Shown: positions 8,020 to 17,028 of the stretch, piece after piece
Layout of the letters: the number at the start of each line of letters is the position of its first letter
Position numbering within the stretch: position 1 is the first letter of the stretch
Assembly: GCF_017831975.1 (NCBI RefSeq)
Contig: NZ_JAFDSS010000001.1
Coordinates: 1,674,001-1,738,000 of the forward strand
Length of the DNA stretch: 64,000 nt
Reading direction: 5' to 3'
Source of the DNA: Microbacterium terrae
GTDB lineage: Bacteria > Actinomycetota > Actinomycetes > Actinomycetales > Microbacteriaceae
Notes under the pieces: generated by a model
What the model was told of the DNA's origin: nothing
Databases searched by the model: none
The model's input: the letters and a program-made list of their open reading frames with translations, nothing else
Made by a program: the position numbers and the translations under genes

Positions 8020-8823
8020 ATGGCACGCCAGAACCCGCGCCGCTCGTCCGGCCGCCGCAGCCCCTGGGCTGCCGCGGCGCTCATCGGCGTCGGCCTGCTC
8101 ATCACCGGAGGCGCCTACGCGGGCGCTTCCGCCGCGATGGCCGCGACCACCGAGACCACCACCGTCAACACCGCTCTCACGGTGGAAGACGGCGAGAAGC
8201 TGTTCCAGGCCAACTGCGCCACCTGCCACGGTCTCGACGTGCAGGGCACCGAAGACGGCCCGTCGCTGTACGGCGTCGGCGAGCTCGCGGTGCACTTCCA
8301 GATGAGCACCGGTCGCATGCCGCTCCAGATGCAGGGCCCGCAGGCTCCGCAGAAGCCGGTGCAGTTCACCGACGAGCAGATCGCCGCGATCGGCGCCTAC
8401 ATCCAGTCGATCGCCCCGGGGCCGACCTTCCCAGACGAAGAGGTGCTCGACGGCGAGGGAGACGCTGCCGAGGGCGGCGAGCTGTTCCGCATCAACTGCG
8501 CCATGTGCCACAACGTCGCCGGCGCCGGCGGCGCGCTCACCGAGGGCAAGTACGCTCCCGCGCTGACGCACACCACCTCGCTGAACATGTACGCGGCCAT
8601 GGTCACGGGCCCGCAGAACATGCCGGTCTTCAACGACATGACGCTGACGACCGAAGAGAAGCGCGACGTCATCTCATACCTGCTGTTCCTGCAGGAGAAC
8701 GAATCGGCCGGTGGCTTCTCGCTCGGCTCGCTGGGCCCCGTCTCCGAGGGCCTCTTCATCTGGATCTTCGGGATCGGTTCGCTGATCGCCATCACCGTGT
8801 GGATCACGGCGAAGTCCAACTGA
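8020..8823 (+). CDS. qcrC: Diheme cytochrome c subunit of the bcc complex
   Basis: Carries electrons from the Rieske protein directly to the aa3 oxidase, replacing a soluble cytochrome c. The 267-residue protein has an N-terminal membrane anchor (about residues 15-40), two CXXCH heme sites (NCATCHGLD near residue 66 and NCAMCHNVAG near 160) and a C-terminal membrane helix (GLFIWIFGIGSLIAI). Two heme motifs in one chain are characteristic of actinobacterial QcrC. Starts 21 nt after ctaE and is followed 40 nt later by qcrA; the ribosome site is weak and somewhat distant (GGAG about 13 nt upstream). Confidence 0.96.
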   Translation: MARQNPRRSSGRRSPWAAAALIGVGLLITGGAYAGASAAMAATTETTTVNTALTVEDGEKLFQANCATCHGLDVQGTEDGPSLYGVGELAVHFQMSTGRMPLQMQGPQAPQKPVQFTDEQIAAIGAYIQSIAPGPTFPDEEVLDGEGDAAEGGELFRINCAMCHNVAGAGGALTEGKYAPALTHTTSLNMYAAMVTGPQNMPVFNDMTLTTEEKRDVISYLLFLQENESAGGFSLGSLGPVSEGLFIWIFGIGSLIAITVWITAKSN

Positions 8824-8863
8824 CACCCGACTTTCACGACACGCAACACTGACGAGGAGCAGC

Positions 8864-9943
8864 ATGGCACACGAGGACGACCCGCTCGAGCACGAGAGGG
8901 CTTCCTGGAAGCCCTCCCCCGGGCTCGCCGTCGCGGTCACCGACCCGGTGCACACCCCGGAGCTCCCTCCGCACCGCGCACGGATGACCGACAAGGACCC
9001 GGCCGCCATGAAGGCGGCCGTCCGCACGGTCTACACGCTCTTCTACATCTCGGTCGCCGCGAGCATCTGGGCCATCGCGGCCTACATGCTCTTCCCGATC
9101 GAGAGCGGCCGGATCATCGACATCCGCCACAACAACCTCTTCATCGGCCTCGGCATCGCTCTCGCCCTGCTCGCGATCGGCATCGGCGCGATCCACTGGT
9201 CGAAGGCGATCATGTCCGACAAGGAGTTCGTCGAGCCCCGCCACGCCACGCGCGGTCGCGACACGACCCGTGAGGCCGCGATCCAGGCGTTCGCCGACGC
9301 GAACGAGGAGTCCGGCTTCGGTCGCCGCACGATGATCCGCAACTCGCTGATCGCCGCCGTCGTGGCGTCGGTCGCCCCCGGCATCGTGCTGTTCCGCGGT
9401 CTCGCGCCGCACAACAGCCCCACGAACCCGATCGCCGGCGACCCGGTGGCTCTCCTCAGCCACACCATGTGGGAAGAGGGCATGAAGCTCGCCCACGACC
9501 CCTCGGGCGAGCCGATCCGCGCCGCGGACCTCACCCTCGGCTCGGCGGTGCACGTCATCCCGCAGCCGCTCTCCGAGATGTCGCACCACGACGGGTACCT
9601 CGAAGAGAAGGCCAAGGCGCTCGTCCTCCTGGTGCGTCTGCTCCCCGAGCAGATCACCGAGCCCGAGGACCGCAAGGACTGGTCGTACAACGGCATCGTC
9701 GCCTACTCGAAGGTGTGCACGCACGTCGGCTGCCCCGTCGCTCTGTACGAGCAGCAGACCCACCACCTGCTGTGCCCCTGCCACCAGTCGCAGTTCGACG
9801 TCACAGACCAGGCGAAGGTCATCTTCGGCCCGGCCGCCCGTCCCCTGCCGCAGCTGCCGATCACCGTCGACGACGAGGGCTACCTCATCGCACGCAGCGA
9901 CTTCACCGAACCCGTCGGCCCGAGCTTCTGGGAGCGTCATTGA
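8864..9943 (+). CDS. qcrA: Rieske iron-sulfur subunit of the bcc complex
   Basis: Transfers electrons from menaquinol to the diheme cytochrome c. The 359-residue protein has the long actinobacterial N-terminus with three membrane helices (about residues 55-75, 88-106 and 160-180) before the 2Fe-2S domain. Cluster ligands are visible as CTHVGC near residue 285 and CPCHQSQFD near 305, with GPAARPLPQLP after them. ATG at 8864 is preceded by GAGGAGCAGC, a good ribosome site. The stop overlaps the TTG start of qcrB by 4 nt. Confidence 0.96.
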   Translation: MAHEDDPLEHERASWKPSPGLAVAVTDPVHTPELPPHRARMTDKDPAAMKAAVRTVYTLFYISVAASIWAIAAYMLFPIESGRIIDIRHNNLFIGLGIALALLAIGIGAIHWSKAIMSDKEFVEPRHATRGRDTTREAAIQAFADANEESGFGRRTMIRNSLIAAVVASVAPGIVLFRGLAPHNSPTNPIAGDPVALLSHTMWEEGMKLAHDPSGEPIRAADLTLGSAVHVIPQPLSEMSHHDGYLEEKAKALVLLVRLLPEQITEPEDRKDWSYNGIVAYSKVCTHVGCPVALYEQQTHHLLCPCHQSQFDVTDQAKVIFGPAARPLPQLPITVDDEGYLIARSDFTEPVGPSFWERH

Positions 9944-11775
9944 GCACCGCAACCGTCACCGAGCAGCCTGAGGCTCCGTCGTCGGGCGACCGCGACAAGC
10001 CTCTCGGCGGCCGCTTCGTCGGCTGGGCGTCGAACTACATCGATGAGCGCACCAGCCTCTCCGGGTTCGTCAAGGAGCTCGGCCGCAAGATCTTCCCCGA
10101 CCACTGGTCGTTCATGCTCGGCGAGATCGCCCTGTGGAGCTTCGTCGTCGTGCTGCTGTCCGGCACGTTCCTGACGTTCTTCTTCCAGGCCTCCATGGTC
10201 GAGACCCACTACACCGGCGCCTACATCCCGATGCGCGGCATCGAGATGTCGGCGGCCATGGCCTCGACCCTCGAGATCTCGTTCGACATCCGCGGTGGTC
10301 TCCTGGTCCGTCAGATCCACCACTGGGCCGCTCTCGTCTTCGTCGCCGGCATCGGCGTGCACATGCTGCGCGTCTTCTTCACCGGCGCGTTCCGCAAGCC
10401 GCGCGAGCTCAACTGGGTGATCGGCTTCGTGCTGTTCGTCCTCGCGATGGGTGAGGGCTTCACCGGCTACTCGCTCCCCGACGACGTGCTCTCGGGCAAC
10501 GGCCTCCGCATCATCGACGGCATGGTCAAGGGCATCCCGCTCATCGGCACCTGGACCTCGTTCCTCCTCTTCGGCGGCGAGTTCCCGGGCACCGACATCG
10601 TGGGCCGCCTGTACGCGCTGCACATCCTGCTGCTCCCGGCGATCCTCGTGGGTCTGCTCGTCGTGCACCTGATGCTCATGATCATCAACAAGCACACCCA
10701 GTTCGCCGGCCCCGGCCGCACGAACAGCAACGTCGTCGGCTACCCGATGATGCCGGTGTACATGTCGAAGATGGGCGGCTTCCTGTTCATCACGTTCGGC
10801 GTGATCGTGCTGATCGCCTCGCTGTTCACGATCAACCCGATCTGGAACTACGGCCCGTACGACCCGTCGCCCGTCTCCGCCGGAACCCAGCCCGACTGGT
10901 ACATCGGCTTCGCCGACGGCGCGCTGCGCCTCGTGCCGCCGGGGCTCGAGTTCGTGTTCCTCGACCGCACCTGGTCGTTCAACATCATCATCCCGCTGGT
11001 CGTGCTCGGCCTGTTCATCGTGCTCGTCGCGATCTACCCCTTCATCGAGGCGTGGGTCACCGGCGACAAGCGTGAGCACCACATCGCACAGCGTCCGCGC
11101 AACGCCGCGACGCGCACCGCCATCGGTGCCGCCGGCGTCACGTTCTACGCCGTGCTGTGGGCCGCCGCATCGTCCGACATCATCGCGACGCACTTCTGGC
11201 TCACGATGGAGGGCGTCATCCACGCCCTGCAGGCGCTGCTCATCCTGGGTCCGGTCATCGCCTACTTCGTCACGAAGCGCATCTGCATCGCGCTCCAGAA
11301 GAAGGACCGCGAGATCGCTCTCCACGGCTACGAGTCGGGTCGCATCGTTCGCCTCCCCGGCGGCGAGTACATCGAGGTGCACCAGCCCGTCGACGAGTAC
11401 GAGCGCTGGAAGCTGGTCGGCTTCGAGACGTACGAGCCGCTCGTGGTTCGGCCCAACGCACAGGGTCGCATCCCGTGGCACGAGAACGTGCGTGCGTCGA
11501 TCTCGCGCTGGTTCTTCGAGGATCGTCTCTCCCCCGTCACGCAGACCGAGCTCGACGCGGCGGCGCACCACCAGCACCACGAGCTGGAGCACATCGCCGC
11601 CGAGGAGGACGCCGAACTGCAGGGCGCGCACGAGCGCGCGGGTGTCCCCGACGCGCCGCACACGCCCATCGACGACGGCAAGAACTCCGAGACCGCGGTT
11701 CGCCCGTCGAACGTCATCATCCCGGAGGACGGGCAGAAGAAGCCCCGCAACCGCGAGAAGGACGGCAGCCAGTAA
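9940..11775 (+). CDS. qcrB: Cytochrome b subunit of the bcc complex
   Basis: Menaquinol-oxidising cytochrome b, 611 residues. The N-terminal half contains the four-helix heme-binding bundle (RQIHHWAALVFVAGIGVHML and LLPAILVGLLVVHL hold histidine ligands), followed by the subunit IV part with PDWYIGFADGALRL. After the last helix (around residue 460) there is a long soluble tail of about 150 residues that ends acidic and His-rich (HHQHHELEHIAAEEDAEL), longer than in canonical mitochondrial forms. TTG at 9940 is chosen because it overlaps the qcrA stop, begins directly before the usual N-terminus, and has GGAG 5 nt upstream. Transcription ends at the hairpin that follows. Confidence 0.95.
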   Translation: MSTATVTEQPEAPSSGDRDKPLGGRFVGWASNYIDERTSLSGFVKELGRKIFPDHWSFMLGEIALWSFVVVLLSGTFLTFFFQASMVETHYTGAYIPMRGIEMSAAMASTLEISFDIRGGLLVRQIHHWAALVFVAGIGVHMLRVFFTGAFRKPRELNWVIGFVLFVLAMGEGFTGYSLPDDVLSGNGLRIIDGMVKGIPLIGTWTSFLLFGGEFPGTDIVGRLYALHILLLPAILVGLLVVHLMLMIINKHTQFAGPGRTNSNVVGYPMMPVYMSKMGGFLFITFGVIVLIASLFTINPIWNYGPYDPSPVSAGTQPDWYIGFADGALRLVPPGLEFVFLDRTWSFNIIIPLVVLGLFIVLVAIYPFIEAWVTGDKREHHIAQRPRNAATRTAIGAAGVTFYAVLWAAASSDIIATHFWLTMEGVIHALQALLILGPVIAYFVTKRICIALQKKDREIALHGYESGRIVRLPGGEYIEVHQPVDEYERWKLVGFETYEPLVVRPNAQGRIPWHENVRASISRWFFEDRLSPVTQTELDAAAHHQHHELEHIAAEEDAELQGAHERAGVPDAPHTPIDDGKNSETAVRPSNVIIPEDGQKKPRNREKDGSQ

Positions 11776-11784
11776 GTCGCGATC

Positions 11785-11836
11785 GGATGCCCCGGCCCGC
11801 AGCTCCTCGAGCTGTGCGCCGGGGCATCCGTCGTTT
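11785..11836 (+). terminator. Terminator hairpin after qcrB
   Basis: A GGATGCCCCGGC arm (11785-11796) pairs with GCCGGGGCATCC (11818-11829), closing a loop with further self-complementarity (AGCTCCTCGAGCT), followed by a short T-containing run. It sits 10 nt after the qcrB stop. Confidence 0.8.
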
Positions 11837-11959
11837 CACGGCATGATGCGACGGGCGCAGTGGAAGCCACAACGGACCTCGAGCGTCGCGCCACACGCTT
11901 CGGCAGGATTCCGACGGTCTGTGACGCCCGTGCCGGCGTCCCCCGGCCCCTGACGCCGA

Positions 11960-11965
11960 TAGCGT
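11960..11965 (+). promoter_or_regulatory. Leaderless-type -10 of the rhodanese gene
   Basis: TAGCGT with a 6-nt spacer (TGCACC) before ATG 11972. Confidence 0.6.
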
Positions 11966-11971
11966 TGCACC

Positions 11972-12454
11972 ATGACCGACGCGCTCACGCACTTCGCCAC
12001 CAAGCTCACCCACGAGACCGACGCCTCCGACGTGTACGCCGCTCAGCAGGCCGGCGACGGCCCGGTGCTCGTCGATGTGCGCGGTGACGAAGCGTGGGCT
12101 CAGGGGCGCATCCGTGGCGCCCTCCACATGCCCTACCGCGAGATCGCGGAGCGCGCACCGCGTGAGATCCCGCTCGATGCCGATGTCGTCGTGTACTGCT
12201 GGAGCCCCGGCTGCAACGCCGGCGCGAAGGGCGGGCTCGAGTTCGCCAAGCTCGGCTATCGCGTCCGCGAGATGATCGGCGGGTACGAGTACTGGGTGCG
12301 CGAGGGGCAGCCGGTCGAGAACGACGAAGGACCGCTCCCCCGCGTCTTCGACCCTCAGGTCATGGTGGTGCACGCGCCGGCGATCGTCTCCGCGTCTGCC
12401 GAGCGACGACGCCCGCGGCCGATCACGCTCAGGCCGATTCCAGCTCTTCGTTGA
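11972..12454 (+). CDS. Rhodanese-like domain protein
   Basis: 160 residues with one rhodanese fold from about residue 20 to 110: VLVDVRGDEAWAQGRIRGA, the IPLDADVVVYCWSPGC strand-loop, and GYRVREMIGGYEYW. The catalytic cysteine is placed in YCWSPGCN; the active loop is not the classic CRXGX[RT] loop, so sulfur transfer is uncertain. Rhodanese proteins of this kind may handle sulfane sulfur or serve as regulatory modules. ATG at 11972 has a TAGCGT hexamer 6 nt upstream and no ribosome site, suggesting a leaderless message. Its 3' end overlaps the 3' end of the phosphatase gene on the other strand by 26 bp. Confidence 0.85.
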   Translation: MTDALTHFATKLTHETDASDVYAAQQAGDGPVLVDVRGDEAWAQGRIRGALHMPYREIAERAPREIPLDADVVVYCWSPGCNAGAKGGLEFAKLGYRVREMIGGYEYWVREGQPVENDEGPLPRVFDPQVMVVHAPAIVSASAERRRPRPITLRPIPALR

Positions 12455-13226
12455 ATCGGGTGGCCGCGGCGCCGTAGAACGACGCGCGTTCGCGATCGTC
12501 GGCGACCTCGTCGGAGGGCACCACGTCGCACACCACGACGGTGACGTTGTCGCGCGTCCCCGCCTCGAGGGCGAGGGCGACCAGGTCCGCGGCGGCTGCG
12601 GATGGCGATCGAGGGATGCGCAGCAGTTCCTCGATGTCGTCCGCCGGCACGTAGTCCGAGAGCCCGTCGCTGCAGAGCAGCCACCGGTCGCCGTCGAACA
12701 GGTCGTACTCGGCGACGGTCGCGGCGTCGCGCTCCGCACCGCTCAGCGAGGCGGTGATGATGTTGCGCCGCGGATGGGTGGCGGCATCCTCAGGCGCCAC
12801 GAGACCGCGGTCGACGAGCGCCTGCACGTACGAGTCGTCGCGCGACTGCTGTGCGTACACGCCGCCGCGCAGCAGGTAGGCCCGCGAGTCGCCGGTGTGG
12901 GCGAGGAGCAGGCTGGCGCGATCGGAGAGGAACAGACCCGTGAAGGTCGTCGCCATGCCGTGGAGCGCGGGGTCGCGTTCGACGTGGGCTCGCAGGTCCC
13001 AGTTCGCCGCGCGTACGCTCACGGCCAGCGCCTCGGCGTCGAGCGGACTCAGCCGCCCCGCCGCGAACCGGTGGATGAACGTCGCTGAAGCCAGGTCGCC
13101 CGCCGGCCCACCGCCGACGCCGTCGGCCACGGCGGTGCCCCAGGACGCCGTGAAGGCGGCATCCTGGTTCACCGCACGGTGCTCGCCCGTCTCAGAGGCG
13201 GCACCGGCCCACAACCGGAACGGCAC
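12429..13226 (-). CDS. PP2C-family serine/threonine phosphatase
   Basis: Soluble 265-residue metal-dependent phosphatase. It has the PP2C motifs in order: VNQDAAF near residue 18, VADGVGGGPAGDLAS, LLAHTGDSRAYLLRGG, LLCSDGLSDYV and DNVTVVVCDV. The metal-binding aspartates are present. GTG at 13226 lies 3 nt after the ctaF stop without a visible ribosome site, so it is probably translated by coupling as the last gene of ctaC-ctaD-ctaF. A Ser/Thr phosphatase in an oxidase operon hints at phospho-control of respiration or simple readthrough; a PASTA kinase is encoded elsewhere in the window. Confidence 0.9.
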   Translation of the reverse strand: MPFRLWAGAASETGEHRAVNQDAAFTASWGTAVADGVGGGPAGDLASATFIHRFAAGRLSPLDAEALAVSVRAANWDLRAHVERDPALHGMATTFTGLFLSDRASLLLAHTGDSRAYLLRGGVYAQQSRDDSYVQALVDRGLVAPEDAATHPRRNIITASLSGAERDAATVAEYDLFDGDRWLLCSDGLSDYVPADDIEELLRIPRSPSAAAADLVALALEAGTRDNVTVVVCDVVPSDEVADDRERASFYGAAATRFNEELESA

Positions 13227-13229
13227 GGA

Positions 13230-13700
13230 TCAGCGCGCGAAGTATCCGCGGTAGTACTCGTACACCCAGCCGACGATCGCCACGACGAAGATCGCGATGC
13301 CGATCGGCATGAGCCAGGCGCCGACCGCGAGCCCGATCATCGCGATCGAGGCTGAGAACGCGAGCACGATGGGCCACCACGACCACGGGCTGAACTCGCC
13401 GAGCTCCGGGTCACCGTCATCGATGTCACTCGTGAGCAGGTCCTCGGGCAGCTCGCCGCCCTGGGCCTGGTGCACCTTGCCGACGTAGAACGCGATCAGA
13501 GCGCCCATGAGGGCGGTGAACAGCAGCGCGATGCTGCCGACCCACTCGACCGAGCCGGTGAACAGGAACCACGCGCTCGCATCGGGGTTCGCCTCGGCGA
13601 CACGGGGCCAGTGCTCGAGAAGGTTCCAGCCGGTGTAGACCACCGCCATGATCAGGAAGAAGACGGTCAGCAGCCACCAGAGTCCGGTGTTGGTGCGCAC
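13230..13700 (-). CDS. ctaF: Cytochrome c oxidase subunit IV (actinobacterial)
   Basis: 156 residues with membrane segments near the N-terminus (LWWLLTVFFLIMAVVYTGW), in the middle (VEWVGSIALLFTALMGALIAF) and two near the C-terminus. This is the actinobacterial oxidase subunit IV, a small scaffold subunit of the aa3 enzyme. The GTG start at 13700 abuts the ctaD stop with no gap, indicating translational coupling. C-terminal YEYYRGYFAR matches the usual end of this family. Confidence 0.93.
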   Translation of the reverse strand: MRTNTGLWWLLTVFFLIMAVVYTGWNLLEHWPRVAEANPDASAWFLFTGSVEWVGSIALLFTALMGALIAFYVGKVHQAQGGELPEDLLTSDIDDGDPELGEFSPWSWWPIVLAFSASIAMIGLAVGAWLMPIGIAIFVVAIVGWVYEYYRGYFAR

Positions 13701-15455
13701 TTACTTCACCTCTCCATCGGCAAGGTCGACAACCGGGGCTTCGGGTGCATCCTTCGCAGGTCCGACACCGACCGGCAGGCTCGCCTCGGGGTGGTTCAGG
13801 TCGAACGCGGGCCGCTCGCTGCGGATGCGCGGGATCGACGTGAAGTTGTGACGCGGGGGCGGGCAGCTGGTCGCCCACTCGAGCGATGCGCCGTAGCCCC
13901 ACGGGTCGTTCACGGTCACCGTCGGCGCCTTGCGTGCGGTGATCCACACGTTGAACAGGAAGGGGATCATCGAGGCGCCCAGGAGCACCGCGCCGATCGT
14001 GGAGACCTGATTCTGCCACGTCCAGCCGTCGGCCGCGGAATAGTCCGCGTAGCGGCGGACCATGCCGTCGACACCGAGCCAGTGCTGGATGAGGAACGTC
14101 ATGTGGAAGCCGATGAACAGCATCCAGAAGTGCACGTACCCGAGACGCTCGTTGAGCATCTTCCCGGTCCACTTGGGCCACCAGAAGTAGAACCCGGCGA
14201 ACATCGCGAACACGACGGTGCCGAAGACGACGTAGTGGAAGTGGGCGACGACGAAGTACGAGTCGCTGAGCGCGAAGTCGAGCGGCGGCGACGCGAGGAT
14301 CACGCCGGTGAGACCACCGAAGACGAACGACACGAGGAAGCCGAGCGCGAACACCATCGGGGTCTCGAACGTGACCGAGCCTCGCCAGAGCGTGCCGATC
14401 CAGTTGAAGATCTTCACACCCGTCGGAACGGCGATGAGCATGGTCATGATCGCGAAGAACGGCAGAAGCACCGCGCCGGTCACGTACATGTGGTGGGCCC
14501 ACACCGCGACGGAGAGCGCCGCGATGGCGATCGTCGCGTAAACGAGGGTCTTGTAGCCGAAGATCGGCTTGCGGCTGAACACCGGGAAGATCTCCGACAC
14601 GATGCCGAAGAACGGCAGCGCGATGATGTACACCTCAGGGTGCCCGAAGAACCAGAACAGGTGCTGCCAGAGCAGCGCTCCGCCGTTGGCCGCATCGTAG
14701 ATGTGCGCACCGAGCACGCGGTCGGCGGCGGCCGCGAGGATCGCCGCGGCCAGCACCGGGAAGGCCATCAGGATCAGGATGCTCGTGATCAGCGTGTTCC
14801 ACGAGAAGATCGGCATCCGCCACATGGTCATGCCGGGGGCGCGCATCGTGATGATCGTGGTGATGAAGTTGACGGCGCCGAGGATCGTGCCGAAACCGCT
14901 CATGCCGAGGCCGAGCATCCACAGGTTCCCGCCGACACCGGGCGAGAAGCTCGCGTTGGCGAGCGGCTGATACGCGAACCAGCCGAAGGCCGCTGCGCCC
15001 TGCGGGGTGAGGAAGCCGGAGACGGCGATGGTCGAGCCGAACAGGAAGAGCCAGAAGGCGAACGCGTTCAGACGCGGGAAGGCGACGTCGGGTGCACCGA
15101 TCTGCAGCGGCAGGATCGCGTTCGCGAAGCCCGCAAACAGCGGCGTCGCGAACATCAGCAGCATGATCGTGCCGTGCATCGTGAAGAGCTGGTTGTACTG
15201 CTCCTTCGTCGGGATGATCTGCATCCCGGGCTCGAAGAGCTCAGCACGGATGATCAGCGCCATCACTCCACCGAGGAGGAAGAAGATGACCGACGCGATG
15301 AGGTACATGTACCCGATCGTCTTGTGATCGGTGGAGGTGATCCACTTCACGACGATGTTGCCCTTCTGCTCGACGCGCGAAGCGCTGAGCAGTGCGGCCT
15401 GGCGGGGAGGCAGCGTCGTGGGTCGCGACTCCTGGAGCGGAAGCGTCGTCGCCAT
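13701..15455 (-). CDS. ctaD: Cytochrome c oxidase subunit I
   Basis: Catalytic subunit of aa3 oxidase holding heme a, heme a3 and CuB; 584 residues with twelve or so membrane helices. Motifs: [13 protein letters not shown] (heme a ligand His), [13 protein letters not shown] (CuB His and the His-Tyr pair), AHHMYVTG (CuB histidines) and [10 protein letters not shown] (heme a3 and heme a ligands). A proton-pumping A-family signature (the E in GHPEVY) is present. ATG at 15455; it begins 2 nt after the ctaC stop. Menaquinol oxidation by QcrCAB and oxygen reduction by this subunit are joined in a supercomplex in actinobacteria. Confidence 0.98.
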   Translation of the reverse strand: MATTLPLQESRPTTLPPRQAALLSASRVEQKGNIVVKWITSTDHKTIGYMYLIASVIFFLLGGVMALIIRAELFEPGMQIIPTKEQYNQLFTMHGTIMLLMFATPLFAGFANAILPLQIGAPDVAFPRLNAFAFWLFLFGSTIAVSGFLTPQGAAAFGWFAYQPLANASFSPGVGGNLWMLGLGMSGFGTILGAVNFITTIITMRAPGMTMWRMPIFSWNTLITSILILMAFPVLAAAILAAAADRVLGAHIYDAANGGALLWQHLFWFFGHPEVYIIALPFFGIVSEIFPVFSRKPIFGYKTLVYATIAIAALSVAVWAHHMYVTGAVLLPFFAIMTMLIAVPTGVKIFNWIGTLWRGSVTFETPMVFALGFLVSFVFGGLTGVILASPPLDFALSDSYFVVAHFHYVVFGTVVFAMFAGFYFWWPKWTGKMLNERLGYVHFWMLFIGFHMTFLIQHWLGVDGMVRRYADYSAADGWTWQNQVSTIGAVLLGASMIPFLFNVWITARKAPTVTVNDPWGYGASLEWATSCPPPRHNFTSIPRIRSERPAFDLNHPEASLPVGVGPAKDAPEAPVVDLADGEVK

Positions 15456-15457
15456 GA

Positions 15458-16357
15458 TCAGTGATCTCCCTCTTCCTCAGCGGATCCGCCCGTTCCGGGC
15501 AGGTTCTGCTGGCGGTCCAATGCGTCGTCGATGTCGCCGGTCTGGCCTTCGGCGCGCAGCTCGTCCAGATAGTCCTGGTACTCCGCGTCGCTCACGACCT
15601 CGACGTTGAACAGCATCATCGAGTGGTACTCGCCGCACAGCTCGGCGCACTTGCCGGCGTACGTGCCCTCGCGGGTCGGGGTGAACGACCAGTAGTTGTT
15701 GTCGCGCCCGGGGACCATGTCCTTCTTGTAGAGGAAGTCGATGATCCAGAACGAGTGGATGACGTCGCGGGACTGCAGGTGGATCTTCACGGTCTTGTCG
15801 ACCGGCAGCACGAGCGTCGGAAGCTCGCTGATCACGTTGCCCTGCTCGTCGGTCTGAGCCTGGACGCCCATCGTCCAGACGGCGTCGGAGTTGTCCTCTT
15901 CTTCGCCGTCGTACTGGAAGTCCCACGACCACTGCTTGCCGATCGCGGTGATCGACACGTCGGGCTCCTCGTACTGCGTCTCGAGGATCGTCTGGTCGCG
16001 CGCCGTGAAGGCGAAGAATCCGACCACGAGGATCAGCGGCACGACCGTGTAGAAGATCTCGATCGGCATGTTGTAGCGCAGCTGCACCGGCAGGCCGACC
16101 TGTCCCTTGCGGCGACGGTAGGCGATGGCCGCCCAGCCCATCAGACCCCAGGTGATGACGCCCACGACGAGCAGCACGATCCAGGAGTTCACCCAGAGGC
16201 CAGCCACCATGTCGGTGTGGTTTGTCGCAGGGGTGCCGTCTTCGACGAAGCCAGGCAGAAAACCGTGGAGCTCTGTCGGGGTGCAACCGGCAAGAACAGC
16301 TGCCGTTGCGATCCCCAGGGGAAGAACGGCCCAGCGGAGACGGCGTTTCGAGGGCAC
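15458..16357 (-). CDS. ctaC: Cytochrome c oxidase subunit II, lipoprotein
   Basis: 299 residues. The N-terminus is a lipoprotein signal (ATAAVLAGC, lipobox Cys near residue 25), followed by two membrane helices and the extracytoplasmic CuA domain. CuA ligands are visible in [11 protein letters not shown] and [12 protein letters not shown]. Electrons enter here from QcrC. GTG at 16357 was chosen because it gives a normal signal peptide and has an AAAGG site about 8 nt upstream. First gene of ctaC-ctaD-ctaF-phosphatase; a TAGACT promoter hexamer lies about 40 nt upstream. Confidence 0.97.
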   Translation of the reverse strand: MPSKRRLRWAVLPLGIATAAVLAGCTPTELHGFLPGFVEDGTPATNHTDMVAGLWVNSWIVLLVVGVITWGLMGWAAIAYRRRKGQVGLPVQLRYNMPIEIFYTVVPLILVVGFFAFTARDQTILETQYEEPDVSITAIGKQWSWDFQYDGEEEDNSDAVWTMGVQAQTDEQGNVISELPTLVLPVDKTVKIHLQSRDVIHSFWIIDFLYKKDMVPGRDNNYWSFTPTREGTYAGKCAELCGEYHSMMLFNVEVVSDAEYQDYLDELRAEGQTGDIDDALDRQQNLPGTGGSAEEEGDH

Positions 16358-16395
16358 GGGTGCACCTTTCCGGATCGCATGGGAGTACTCACGCC

Positions 16396-16401
16396 AGTCT
16401 A
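16396..16401 (-). promoter_or_regulatory. Probable -10 element of ctaC
   Basis: TAGACT on the minus strand, 38 nt before the ctaC GTG. Unlike many genes here, the spacing leaves a leader of about 30 nt with a ribosome site. Confidence 0.5.
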
Positions 16402-16460
16402 GGGCAAGCGTTCAGGGTTCTCAGGCCATCCATCCAGGTTGACGACCGTGTCACGGGCAG

Positions 16461-16504
16461 AAAAACGCAGGCCCGGGGCACTCTCCAGAGTGCCCCGGGC
16501 CTGC
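16461..16504 (-). terminator. Rho-independent terminator of erpA
   Basis: An 18-bp near-perfect hairpin (16467-16484 pairing with 16487-16504, tip CC) followed on the minus strand by a five-U run from AAAAA at 16461-16465. It sits 14 nt after the erpA stop. Confidence 0.93.
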
Positions 16505-16517
16505 AGAAATCGGTGGG

Positions 16518-16883
16518 TCAGTGGAAGCTGTCACCGCACGCGCAGCTGCCTGCGGCGTTGGGGTTGTCGATCGTGAAACCCTGTTCCGAGATCGTGTCCT
16601 TGAAGTCGATCGTCGCGCCGTCGAGGTACGGGACGCTCATGTCGTCGACGATGACCTCGACGCCGTCGAATTCGACGGCCTTGTCGCCGTCGAGATAGCG
16701 CTCGTCGAAGTACAGCTGGTAGATCAGGCCGCTGCATCCGCCCGGCTGGACGGCGACGCGCAGTCGCAGGTCGTCACGGCCCTCCTGCTCGAGAAGGCTC
16801 TTCACCTTGAGCGCGGCGGTGTCGGTGAGCAGGACGCCGTGTTCGCGGGCGGCCTGATCGGTCGTCAGTGCGGTGTCGGTCAT
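16518..16883 (-). CDS. erpA: Iron-sulfur cluster insertion protein (HesB/ErpA type)
   Basis: A-type carrier that passes Fe-S clusters to client proteins; 121 residues. The three cluster-binding cysteines are visible: GGCSGLIY in the middle and GSCACGDSF at the C-terminus. The sequence LRVAVQPGGCSGLIYQL is diagnostic. ATG at 16883 has GGAGGAG 6 nt upstream, and a TAGAAT hexamer at 16926-16931 gives a normal leadered transcript. Lies upstream of, and in the same direction as, the ctaC operon, as in Mycobacterium, and could support maturation of the Rieske cluster. Confidence 0.93.
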   Translation of the reverse strand: MTDTALTTDQAAREHGVLLTDTAALKVKSLLEQEGRDDLRLRVAVQPGGCSGLIYQLYFDERYLDGDKAVEFDGVEVIVDDMSVPYLDGATIDFKDTISEQGFTIDNPNAAGSCACGDSFH

Positions 16884-16925
16884 GGGACTCCTCCGGACGG
16901 GCCGCTTTCGCGGCGGGATGAGCCG

Positions 16926-16931
16926 ATTCTA
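16926..16931 (-). promoter_or_regulatory. -10 element of erpA
   Basis: TAGAAT on the minus strand, 42 nt upstream of the erpA ATG, leaving about 36 nt of leader that includes a GGAGGAG ribosome site. Confidence 0.6.
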
Positions 16932-17028
16932 CGCCCGGAGCCTGGATGCGGGCTCCGGGCGCGACGGATCGGTCGAGGGCGAGCCGCTCAACGCACGCCC
17001 GCGATTGCGGCCGGGCGCGGCATCCTGG

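Noticed and set aside
12429..12454. 26-bp tail-to-tail overlap of the rhodanese and PP2C genes as a sign of a wrong call
   Set aside because: Both frames show their family motifs right up to the overlap and both stops are clear; convergent overlaps of this size are ordinary in compact genomes.
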